A stretch of 64,000 nucleotides of DNA, taken from contig NW_008705573.1 of the NCBI RefSeq assembly GCF_000186865.1, positions 116,257-180,256 on the forward strand, in the 5' to 3' direction. The DNA comes from Aureococcus anophagefferens (Eukaryota; Sar; Pelagophyceae; Pelagomonadales; Pelagomonadaceae). Shown in pieces: positions 26,436-35,774 of the stretch. The notes below the pieces were generated by a model. That model did not search any database. It was given only the letters and a program-made list of their open reading frames with translations, and was not told where the DNA came from. The stretch's first letter is position 1, and every line of letters begins with the position of its first letter. Both the position numbers and the translations under genes were made by a program.

Positions 26436-26743
26436 GCGCATGCGTCGATGCAGATCTTTGGCGCACATGCCTCGATCTCTGATTCCACGCGCCGCACCAT
26501 CACTTCACCATCTCATCAACATGCTCCCTGACGGACGCAGTCGGGCGCGCATCCAAGTGCGCATCCCCTTCAATAACTTGGTCAACATGCGCTGGTGACG
26601 CGCCCGCGACCGACTTTCAAGTCGGCTCTCGCCGAGCCCTAGAGCCGAGCCCGACGCACACCACACCGACCCAGGGATAGCGGTGCTTACCGGCCTCGTC
26701 GGTACGTGGAGGGCGGCGCGGGGGGGCGTTTTCCGGCGGCGCG
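26436..26743. other. Spacer between SEC31 3' end and the plastid Rossmann gene
   Basis: 308 bp. It carries the SEC31 3' UTR and the promoter of the downstream minus-strand gene. A GC-rich imperfect palindrome around ggctctcgccgagcc (26634-26660) was seen. It was checked for a tRNA cloverleaf and does not fold as one by eye. Nothing else is supported. Confidence 0.45.
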
Positions 26744-27086
26744 TCACATCTTCTTCTGCGCGAGCTGGATGAGGAACTTGAGGCCCTTGAGCCAGTCCTT
26801 GTGCTCGCCCCAGTGCGAATTGACGAGGGCGACCTGGACGTTGGACGCCGTCGCGTAGTCGCGCGCGAGCATGGAGCCGACGAGCGTGTGGACGGAGCCG
26901 ACGACGTCGCCGTCGAGCGCGCCGTAGGTCATCTTCTCCTTGAGCTTCGACACAGATTTGTCGACCTCGGCGAGCTGCCGCTTCTCGGAGCCGTTGAGGG
27001 GCAGGCTCCCGAGGTGGGCGACGACGGCCGTGAGGTTCTCGGCGATGGCCACGGCCTCGGGCGACTGGGCCACGGGCTGCGGCTTG

Positions 27087-27117
<31 letters not shown>

Positions 27118-30100
27118 GCGCGGCCGCCGGCTGCGGCGCGGGCTGCCGCTGCGCGAACTGCGCCGGCTGCTGCGGCTGCGCGAACTGCGCCGGCTGCGGC
27201 ACCGCCGCGGGCTGGGGCGCGCGCGGCGCCGGCACGTTGGGCATGGGCACGGGCGCGGGCTGGGGCTGGGGCGCGCGCGCCGCGGGCGCGGCCGCGACGG
27301 GCGCCGCGGCGACGGGCTGCGTCCGCGCGGGCATGGGCACGGGCACCGGCGCGGGCGCGGGCGCGGGCTTCGGCTTGGGCGCCGGCGCCGGCGCCGCCGG
27401 CGGGTCCCACTGCGTCGCGCCCGTCGCCGTGTTCGCGTAGTAGGTCCGGCCCGAGGACGGATCCTGGATCGCCGTCCAGGGGTGCGGTAAAGCCGCGCCG
27501 TTCGCCGCCGGCGCCGCCGCCGCGGGCTGCGCGAAGGGCTGCTGGGCGGGCTGCTGCGCCGCGAAGCCCTGCTGGGGCTGCGCCGCGAAGCCCGGCTGCT
27601 GCTGCGCCGCGAAGGCCGACTGGGGCTGCGGTGGCGCGACGCCCGTGATCACCGAGCTCGGCTGGACCGCCGCGACGGCGAACGCGGGCGGGTGGCCGTC
27701 GTAGGCCGGCCCCGCGGACCGGTGGAGCCGGTCCAGCAGCAGGCTCGAGTCGTCGTCGCGGGACGCGCAGTACTTGGCCGCGACGAGCGCCTCGCCCTGG
27801 GAGGCGAGCAGCGCCGCGTAGTTCGTGAACAGCCCGACGACCTCGGGCCCGAGCGCCCCGAGCTGGGCCGCCGGGTCGCAGGCGCCGCTCTCGTCGCGCG
27901 CGAAGATCGTCACCTTCTCCACCAAATCCTGGAGCGCGAGCGTGTCGACCTTTCCGAGCGACCGGCTCGCCGCGTTGAAGTCGTCGATCCAGAACTTGAC
28001 GGTCTTGGGCACGTTCACCGCGCACATGTAGCAGAGCGCCGCGGCCTTGTCGTCGCGCGCCTCGTGCTCGAGGCGGCCGCCCAAAGCCTCGCACAGCGCC
28101 GGGAACTCGTCGCTCTTGCCGTAGGTCGACAGGATCGCGAGCGTCTCCTCCCACTTGCGCAGGTCGGACGCCGCGACGAGCGCGCCGAGCTCGTTCGTGA
28201 TGATGGCCCGCACGACGCCGAGGAAGGGCTTCGCCTTCGACGAGATGTCGAAGTAGCGCGCGCGCGTGCGCTCCCAGAGCTCCGCGCCGCCGCAGGACGC
28301 GAGCAGGAGCGCGTCCGCGAGCGCGCCCGTCGCGAAGCACGACTCGACGGCCGCGTCGAAGTTGCCCACGAGCAGCGCCTGCTTCACGTCCGCCTCGGCG
28401 GCGGCGTCGAGGGGCGCGCCGGGGTCCACGACCGTCGCCGCGTCGTCGGGCTCGTCCGCCGGCGGCGGCGCCGCGGACGCCGCCGCGAAGACGTCCTCGG
28501 CCGACGTCTCGTCCTTCGGCGGCGACGGCGGCGGCGCGGCGGGCGCGTCGGGCTGCGGCGGCGGCGGCAGCGTCGCGGCGACGGCGGCGGCGTCGTAGCC
28601 GAGGCACTCCAGCAGCTTCTCGCGCGCGTTCGGCTCGAAGATGAGCTGCATGAACGTCCAAACGCGCTTGTCGCCGTCGGACGCCGCGGCCCTGACCTTG
28701 TTCTCGCAGAAGTCCTTGAAGTCCGACGCGCCCAGCGCCGCCTCGAAGGTCCGCGACGCCGCCACCAGGCCGTCGTCCTCGACGAGCGTCGCGATCGTCG
28801 CCGTCGTCGGCGCCTGGGCAGGACAAGAGTGCGAAATTCCCAACTTCAAAGGCTCCTCTCTCGGCCGGTTTCCACTCGTTTCGGCTGACTTTTGGACGAG
28901 CGATCATCTCTCGGAACGGTCTCGAAGCGTGGATGCTTTTTCCAGAACGCGCGCGCGCGGAACACTCACGTTGAAGCGACGTTGAATCACCCTTGTCCTG
29001 CCCTGGTCGGCGCCTTCTTCGCGCCGAACATGGCCAGTTTCCCCCCGAAGCCGAACGCCGCGCCGCAGGACCGCTTGAGCCACTTGGGCGCCTTGCCGGA
29101 CGTCGTCGCCGCGCCGCCCATGGCGTGGACCTGCACGGTCCGGTCGAAGGAGCACGTGCCGAGCACCGCGGGCCGCGTCGGGCACCAGCTACAATGGTAG
29201 CGGCGGCCCGCGGCCGCGCCGCCGAAGCCGCCGCCGCCCGGCGGGCCGCCGCCGAAGGCCGACGTCGCGTCGCCAAAGGCCGGCGCCGCGGCGCCGAAGC
29301 CGGCGGGCTGGGCGGCGGCCTGCGGGTCCGCGCCGCCCTCGAGCTCGTGGACGCATTGGGTGGTAAAGACGTCCCACAACAACGTCCGGTTGTCGCGGCC
29401 GCAGGACGCGAGGAGCGCCGTGTCGTCCGGGCACCACGACAGACTGAGGATGCCCTGCGTGTGGCCCTTGAGCGTGCCCAGGGGCATCGTCGTCGACGAC
29501 CGCAGGTCCCAGAGCTTGATGACCGGGTTCGCGTCGTCTCCCGACGCCGTCGCCAGATGTAGACCCTCCGCCGGGTTCCAGGCCACGGCGGACACGGGGC
29601 TCCGGAAGGACGCGTCGCGCAGCTCGCACCAGGGCTTCTTCTGGCGCAGGTCCCAGACGATGGTCGACCCGTTCTGCGACGCCGTCGCGAGGATGTGCGA
29701 CACCTGGCTGTTCCACGCGACCCTGGTGACCTCGGCCGCGTGCTTCGCCGCGTTCGGCGGCGGCGCGGGCACGAAGACCGACGGCGCCTCGGGCCGCTCC
29801 AGCGACGCGACGAAGACCTCGCAGTCCGCGCCGCCGGACGCGACCAAATGCGCGGACGTCGGGTGCGGGTTGAACTCGAGGCCGTTCACCGCGCCCGTGT
29901 GGCGCTGCACGCGGCTCACGTGGGCCTGCGGGTGGCCCGCGAGGAGCTTCGCCGGGTCCCAGACGTCGACGGCGCCGTCGGACATGCCGCCGGCGACGAG
30001 GCCGAGCTGGAGGCCGTCCGCGCCGCCCGCGCCGCCCTTCATGCCGCTCCACGCGAGGCTCACGAAGCGGCTGCTCGTCTTCGCGACGCCCGCGGGCTTC

Positions 30101-30279
30101 GACGACAGCGACCCGTCGCAGAGGTCCAGGGCGTGCAGCTGGAGCGACGCGCCGTAGTCGTCGAAGCCCGCGCCGCTCGCCTCCGTGGTGCCCAGCGCGA
30201 CGTAGCACGCGTCGAGGCCCGTGCGCGGGCACCACGCGAGCGTCGCGCCGACGTCGTCGATGGATTTGATGAGCGACAT
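26744..30279 (-). CDS. SEC31: SEC31, COPII outer-coat subunit with an embedded WW domain, one introner intron
   Basis: Exons 30279-29014 and 28813-26744 give 1111 residues, close to animal and yeast Sec31 (~1220-1270). The first ~340 residues are seven WD40 repeats in SEC31 style (VSRVQRHTGAVNGLEFNPHP, LATASQNGSTIVWDLRQKKP, IKLWDLRSSTTMPL, GHTQGILSLSWCP). The middle is the helical ACE1 fold (WEETLAILSTYGKSDEFPAL) and the C-terminal part is Pro/Gln-rich with a terminal helical block. Residues ~863-893 form a WW domain (PWTAIQDPSSGRTYYANTAT plus TQWDPP), not usual in SEC31. Role: COPII vesicle cage at ER exit sites. Confidence 0.9.
28814..29013 (-). mobile_element. Introner, family A copy 1 (SEC31 intron, GC-AG, antisense insertion)
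   Basis: The 192-bp element (28814-29005) is flanked by perfect 8-bp duplications gtcggcgc (28806-28813 and 29006-29013). On the plus strand it begins CTGGGCAGGACAAGAGTG and ends CACCCTTGTCCTGCCCTG. Relative to SEC31 its core is antisense. Removal as a GC-AG intron joins ..GAKK to APTTATI, restoring the frame. Confidence 0.9.
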
Positions 30280-30794
30280 GGTCTGCGCTCTTCGCGACGC
30301 GCGATGCGCGGCCGACGTGCGGGTCGCTGGCGCGCACGGCGGCGCGTCGCGTCGGCTGCGGCGGCGACGCGAGCGCGGCGGCAGATCTGCGCCGGGGTTG
30401 ATTTTTGTGGCGCCGGGCCGACGCCTCTCGCAGAGCGCCGCCATGTGTCTCAGTCGCAGCAATCAGCAACTCCCGGTCGCCACACCCACGTCGCGCCTGG
30501 AAGGGACTGGCGTATCCGAGTCCCACAGAGGGCGATGTGCGCGAATCGGCTGCCATTCGCCCAAAACGGAGCCGAGCGCCTGCGTTCGTTACGTCTAGTT
30601 CCCGGACGTCTCTAGCCGCAAGTCGACCTAGAGCGCCGGTCGTCGCGCGCGCGTATTTGGCGGCGACGGCATTTTTGAAGGGCATCCTTGAAGTCATCTC
30701 GCCTTCATCTTGAAGGGCAAAAGGCAAAGCTCTGCGGCAAAAAGCTGCCAGTTTGCGTCGGCGCCGCGTTCACGCGCTCGCACGCCCCACCCAT
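30280..30794. promoter_or_regulatory. Divergent region between SEC31 and the LRR gene
   Basis: 515 bp with both promoters and 5' leaders. GC content falls toward 30650-30760. No repeat, tRNA or clear TATA box is visible; no gene is supported inside it. Confidence 0.5.
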
Positions 30795-32977
30795 ATGGCG
30801 CGCCAGTGGCCCGACAAGCGCTCCGGCCGGCCGCCGCAGCCCTGGCGGACGAAGCGCGACGAGCAGCAGTTCCGCAGTGCCCTCGCCCAGGAGCGGTGGC
30901 GCTCGGAGAACCCGGCGACGCTCAACGACGCCTGGGCGACGCTGGCGGCGACGAGCCGCAAGCTGCTGGCGGCGGCGTCGCGGGACCGGTCGCTGAGCGC
31001 CGAGCCCGCGCCGGCGGAGCGGCCCCGCGCGCCCTTCGGGTCCAGCGCCGCGCGCTTCGCGTCGCTCGTGCCCGACTGGTCGGCGGCGTCGAGCCGCTGC
31101 TCGTCGCGGAGCTCGTCGCTCGCGCCGTCGGAGCCGCTCTCCGAGGCGAACAGCCTGCCGGCGCCCGCGTCGCCGCGGAAGCGGCGGTCGCCGTCGCCCG
31201 CGCGGCAGCGGCGGGCCGCGGCGCTCCTGTCGTCCGGCGGCACCGCGGCGCGCCTGCCGCCCGAGCTGCCCGCGCCGCCGCCGCCGCCGCCGACGACGCC
31301 CGACGAGCCGCCGTCGCCCGTGAAAGCCATGCCGCCGCCGCCGCCGCCGCGCGCGCCGGCGACGACGCCGGCGACGACGCCGAGCCCGCAGCTCGTCCGC
31401 GCGGACCGCGGCGTCCTGAGCGTGTCGCTGCCGGCCGGCGCGACGTCCTACGGCGCGTCGAGCCCGGAGAAGCTCGCGGCGGCGGCCTACCCGCCCAAGG
31501 GCGGGCCCGACGACGCGTCGAGCGACCTCACGACGGAGACGCCGCTCCCGCGGCGCCGCGAGCCGGCGCCGTCCGCCGCCGTCGTCGTCCGCGGCGGCAG
31601 GCCCGGCGAGACCGTCGAGGTGAGCGTCAAGCTCCGCGTGCGCGACACGCCCAAGAAGCCGTCGCCGGAGTCCAAGAGGCCGTCGCCGGAGCAGTGGCGG
31701 CCCGCGGGCGTCGGGGGCACGTGCCGCGCGGGCGCGTCTTCCCGCGCGGGCCGCGCGGCGTGGGTCCGCGAGGAGCCCGCGCGGCCCGCGCGCCGGGCCG
31801 CGTCGGCCCTCGCGCCGCGGACGCCGCGCACGGGGGCCAAGGCGCCGGCGCCCGAGGACGCGAAGCGCGCGACCGCGCGCCGCGACGCGGCCGGGCTCGA
31901 CGCGGCGGCCGGCCTCTTCGGCGACTGGTTCTGGCGCGCGCGCGCCGCCGGGGGCGCGGCGCCCACGGTCTTCGACGACGAGCCGGCGCGGCGGGGCTGG
32001 CGCGTTTTAGGCGAGGGCGCGGCCGACGACGGCGCGTGGCGCGCGGCGTGGCGGTGCGTCCGCGCCGCGCCCGCCACCGCGCGCGACCGGCGCCTCAAGC
32101 GCCGCGGCGACTGCGTCGACGTCGCCCTGCTCGCCGGCGCGTCGACGGCGCCGCGCGACGACGACGACGACGGCGGCCACTGGGCCCACGCGGCGGCCGA
32201 CGCCGCGCGCGCGGCGGCCGACGCGGCCGAGCGCGTCAAGACGGACGAGCCGCGCGCGCTCGTCGCGGTGCGCGCCGCGGGCGCCGTAGAGCCGGGCGAC
32301 GACGACGACGGCGTGCCCGCGGACGTCGGGCTCCACGTGCTCTTCCGGGGCCTCGACGACGGCGGCTACGTCGCGTGGCGCGTGACGGTCAGGGCAGCAA
32401 AAGAGAGCGAAATTCCCAACTTCAAAGGCTCCTTTCTCGGCCGTTTTCCACTCGTTTTGGCTGATTTTTGGACGAGCGATCATCTTTTGGAACGGCTTCG
32501 AAGCGTGGGCGCTTTTCCCGGAACGCGCGCGCGCGGAACACTCAAGTTGAAGTGACGTTGAATCACTCTTTTGCTGCCCAGGTGACGGTGCGCGCGCTCT
32601 CGCTCGTGGGCCTCGACCTCGGCCGCGGCGACGCGGCGGAGCAGGAGCTCGGCGCGGCCCTGCGCGAGCTCGCGAACCTGCGGAGCCTCGACCTCGCGCG
32701 CAACGGCCTCCGCCACGCGCCGCGGCGCCTGCCGCGCGCGCTCCGGACGCTCGGCCTCGCGGAGAACCGGCTCCGGTCCGCGTCCTACCTCGAGCACCTC
32801 GCGGAGCTCGAGGTGCTGGACGTCGCCGACAACGAGATCGCCTCGACGCGCGCCTTCCACCACCTCGTCCTCGCGCGGTCGTCGCTGCGCCAGATCGTCA
32901 TCCGCGACCTCACGCGCCTCGAGCCCGCGTGGCGCCAGAAGCTCCGCGACCTCTTTCCCAACGCGGTGATTTCTTAA
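30795..32977 (+). CDS. LRR protein with long disordered N terminus, one introner intron
   Basis: Exons 30795-32381 and 32582-32977 give 660 residues. The first ~370 residues are low-complexity Pro/Ala/Ser/Arg-rich with poly-Pro runs. A middle region (~375-525) with FGDWFWRARAAGG and GLHVLFRGLDDGGYVAWRV looks like a folded domain I do not recognise. The C terminus, after the introner, has four LRR units (LRSLDLARNGLRHAPRRLP, LRTLGLAENRLRSASYL, LEVLDVADNEIASTRAF) with a cap ending FPNAVIS, the SDS22-like ending seen in axonemal and centrosomal LRR proteins. The intron uses a GT from the duplicated target. Confidence 0.78.
32382..32581 (+). mobile_element. Introner, family A copy 2 (LRR gene intron, GT-AG, sense insertion)
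   Basis: Perfect 8-bp duplications gtgacggt (32382-32389 and 32582-32589) flank a 192-bp element beginning CAGGGCAGCAAAAGAGAG and ending CTCTTTTGCTGCCCAG. The core is in the same orientation as the gene. The GT donor is the first two bases of the target, and splicing gives ..AWR-VTVRALSLVGLDL. Confidence 0.92.
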
Positions 32978-32991
32978 GCTTGCGTTTTGAT

Positions 32992-33771
32992 CTAGTCATC
33001 CCGGCTCGTGCGCCAGTAGGAGAGCACGTGCCAGAAAACCTCCTTCGGGAGCGGGCGCGCGACGCGCGCGGCTTTGCTTTTCGTCGGTAAAGACGGGCAA
33101 TCAAAGAGGCGGTCGAGCTCCGGCGGAGGCGATGCGCGGCCGCGCGCGCAAAGCGAGCGGAGTCGCACGAGCTCGATTCGCGGCGCGCGCGCGTAGGGCT
33201 TCCAGCCGCCCGCGGCCTTGACGTCGCGAAGGAAGGCTGCGACTTCGAGATTGCCCCTCCACCTATTGATTTCCTCCGCGTCTACACCATCAGCTCCTTT
33301 CGCAGACAAGTCGGCGCCCCGGCGCACGAGGACTTTGGCTAGAGCGAGTGGGTCGCTACGAAAGCCGACGTAATGAAGCAGTTGGTTCCCGTGTCCGTCA
33401 CGAGCGTTGACGTTTGCGCCGCCATCGATCAGTACGTTCGTCTCGAGCGGGAACTCGCACTGAATTATGGGCAGGGAAGGTTGAGAGTTGCCGTCGTCTA
33501 CCTCAAGGTTCGGATCGGCGCCGTAAGAAAGCAAAAGGCGTATCGCGTCCGACCGGTCACCTCGGTGCTGACCCTGTGAGCATAGTGTGCAAACCAAGAG
33601 GCTACCATGAAGGTGAACCTCTTGGCTAAAATGTTCGTCAGAAAATTCGGGTTGCCATGCCATATGAAAGCGAAACAACTCATTCGGATCGCCACCTTGG
33701 TCGAGCCAGCTCCGTAGTACGTCGATATTCCCGCCCAGAGCAGCTTTGATCACATCATCGGGTACTACCAT
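32992..33771 (-). CDS. Ankyrin-repeat protein with conserved algal C-terminal box
   Basis: 259 residues. Three or four ankyrin repeats occupy residues ~5-170 (VIKAALGGNIDVLRSWLDQG, IRLLLSYGADPNLEV, LIDGGANVNARDGHGNQLLH, KVLVRRGADLSAKGADG). The C-terminal ~75 residues have the pattern GGWKPYARAPRIELVRLRSL ... LPKEVFWHVLSYWRTSRD. I recall this box at the end of many ankyrin proteins in pelagophytes and other heterokonts; it resembles an F-box/SOCS-like adapter tail. Codon use is less GC-biased than in neighbours, consistent with an expanded family. It is convergent with the LRR gene, 14 bp between stops. Confidence 0.8.
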   Translation of the reverse strand: MVVPDDVIKAALGGNIDVLRSWLDQGGDPNELFRFHMAWQPEFSDEHFSQEVHLHGSLLVCTLCSQGQHRGDRSDAIRLLLSYGADPNLEVDDGNSQPSLPIIQCEFPLETNVLIDGGANVNARDGHGNQLLHYVGFRSDPLALAKVLVRRGADLSAKGADGVDAEEINRWRGNLEVAAFLRDVKAAGGWKPYARAPRIELVRLRSLCARGRASPPPELDRLFDCPSLPTKSKAARVARPLPKEVFWHVLSYWRTSRDD

Positions 33772-33984
33772 CGCTCAGCCCCGAGGCCGGACTCGCCTCG
33801 CGCGGTGTGGGTCTGTTCACGCCCCGCGTCTAAAGCGCCTCTGGCCTCGGTTCTCCACAAAAGACTCGCTCAAAAGTTTACTCAAACCTGCCACAACACC
33901 CGCCGCCGCCCAGCGCCCACTCATCCAAACCCTACACAAGTCCGGAGCGAAAGAACCCTTCAAAACACCCCCACCACCACCATC

Positions 33985-35268
33985 ATGCGCCGCGCCACGA
34001 TCGCCATCCTCGCGATCGCCGCCCTCGTGCTCCTGCCGCTCCTCCACAAGCTCGTCGTCGTCGCGAACCTCGGGGGCTCGGTCGCGCGGGCGAACCTCGA
34101 GTCGCGCGTCGCGGCGACGGAGGCCTTCGTGAGCCGCCTCGCGGGCGAGGTCGAGGCGTCGGTACGCGACGACCGGGGATCGACGCGCGCGGGGGATCAG
34201 CAGATCTCGCGCGACGTCGCCGATCTCAAGGCCGCGGTCGCGGACGCGCGGCGCGAGGCGGCCGCGGCGCGCCGGGTCGCCGAGGCCGCCGAGGCCGCCG
34301 CGCGCGACGCCGCGACGCTCCGCGGGAGCGCGGCCCGCGCCGCCGCCGCAACTACGGCCTCGTCACCTCGTCACCTCGTCATGTCCTGCGCCGCGGGCAA
34401 CTACGGCCTCGGCTCGTTCAGGAACTTCGTCCTGCCCCTGCGGAAGCTCGGCGCCTACGCGGGCGACGTCGCGCTCTTCGTGCTCAACGTCGACGCGAAG
34501 TCGCGCGCGTGGCTCGCGGGCGAGAAGGTCGACCTCGTCTACGTGGAGCTCGCCAAGTGCGTCAAGCTCCAGGGCAACTGCGCGACGGACGAGAAATGGG
34601 GCGACGGCATCCCCGTGGGGCTCCAGCGGTTCCGCTACTACCTCGACTACGTCCGGGCCCACCCGGGCTACGACCTCGTGCTCTGGAGCGACTTCCGCGA
34701 CGCGTTCTTCCAGCGGAACCCCTTCGACGACTTCCGCGGCGACGCGCAGGGCAAGGACCTGCTGTTCTTCGGCGAGCACACCGTGCGCCCGCTGAGCGCG
34801 ACGTCGGGCAAGGGGCTCTTCACGCGCGCGTGGGTCGAGGGCTGCTACGGCAAGGTCCTCACGCCCGACGTGACGCCCGAGGGCGCGCCCGTGCTCTGCA
34901 GCGGCAACGTCATGGGCACGGGCGCCGCGGTGCTCGCCTACCTCGAGGCCTACCTCGCGAACGTCGACGCGCAGGACGGCAACGCGAACTGGCACTGCTG
35001 GAGGGACTACGGCATCGACCAGGGGCACCACAACTACATGGCGTATGTCAAATACCCAAAGACCGAATTCGCGGTCGCGCCCTACGACGCGGGGCCGGCC
35101 TACACTGCGGGCCAGGTCATGCACGTTCCCGAGGACCTGAAGCGCGACGCGGCCGGCTACGTCCTCCGGGCCGACGGCCGCCGCGCGGCGCTCGTCCACC
35201 AGTACGACCGCCACCCCGTGCTCTCCCGCTTCTACGCCACCGTCGTCCGGGACCTCCAGAAGGCCTAA
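33985..35268 (+). CDS. Type II membrane glycosyltransferase-like protein
   Basis: 427 residues from ATG 33985. An N-terminal signal anchor (ATIAILAIAALVLLPLL) is followed by a ~100-residue Ala/Arg/Glu-rich helical stem, then a lumenal domain from residue ~130 (LVMSCAAGNYGLGSFRNFVL). LVLWSDFRDAFFQRNPF contains a DxD-like acidic motif and the ..FF..NPF pattern of GT families that act in the Golgi. It may be a nucleotide-sugar-dependent transferase; donor and acceptor are unknown. A short direct repeat (gcaactacggcctc) occurs at the stem-domain junction near 34348 and 34397. This is one of the few genes whose 3' neighbour is not tightly packed (506 bp). Confidence 0.72.
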   Translation: MRRATIAILAIAALVLLPLLHKLVVVANLGGSVARANLESRVAATEAFVSRLAGEVEASVRDDRGSTRAGDQQISRDVADLKAAVADARREAAAARRVAEAAEAAARDAATLRGSAARAAAATTASSPRHLVMSCAAGNYGLGSFRNFVLPLRKLGAYAGDVALFVLNVDAKSRAWLAGEKVDLVYVELAKCVKLQGNCATDEKWGDGIPVGLQRFRYYLDYVRAHPGYDLVLWSDFRDAFFQRNPFDDFRGDAQGKDLLFFGEHTVRPLSATSGKGLFTRAWVEGCYGKVLTPDVTPEGAPVLCSGNVMGTGAAVLAYLEAYLANVDAQDGNANWHCWRDYGIDQGHHNYMAYVKYPKTEFAVAPYDAGPAYTAGQVMHVPEDLKRDAAGYVLRADGRRAALVHQYDRHPVLSRFYATVVRDLQKA

Positions 35269-35774
35269 GCCCCTGTTAGGCACGAGGAGGAATCGAAGGG
35301 GGGGAGGACGGCGAGGCCTGACGGGGCGGACCGGCGCCGGCGGCGCGTGGCTCGAGGAGGAGGGGCCCCTAGGCAACGTTGCGTCTTGCAGACGCGGCCG
35401 AGACGCGGGAGACGCGAGTTCCGGGACGCGGCAGGACGCGGCCAAGACGCCCCGGGACGCGGCCGAGACGCGACGCGGGACGCGGCGACCACCCCAGGAC
35501 CGAACCCACGACCACGAAAGACGACCCCGGGACCGAACCCAGACCCGCGGGACGCGAGAGACGCGCGAGAGACGCAGCCCAAACGCGTCTACGTCGTCCG
35601 CAAGCGCCGCGTCGGCGCCGCGACGCACCGCGAACAGAGCATGCCGAAGCTGGATGTCGAGGTCTCGCAGGCCTAAGCCAAGCCGCGCGCCGAGCGCGCC
35701 CCCTCGAGACTCCCCCGCCCCCGATCCCTCCCCGCGAGTCAAAGAAAAGAGGCCTGTATGTCCACATCTTACGC
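35269..35774. other. Intergenic region with degenerate GACGCGG repeats
   Basis: 506 bp between convergent stops. 35385-35560 is a run of imperfect gggacgcgg/agacgcg units on the plus strand, a degenerate minisatellite. A following stretch (35580-35676) is open, reads ..RVYVVRKRRVGAATHREQ.. and ends gcaggcctaagcc, similar to the gaaggcctaagcc stop region of the preceding glycosyltransferase. It may be a decayed or alternative terminal exon. No gene is called. Confidence 0.45.

Noticed and set aside
26620..26700. Possible structured RNA in the SEC31 3' spacer
   Set aside because: The palindrome is imperfect, GC-driven and does not form a recognised RNA fold by eye.
28814..29013. Stop codons splitting SEC31 into two genes
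   Set aside because: The interruption is exactly one introner with target duplications; splicing restores one SEC31 frame.
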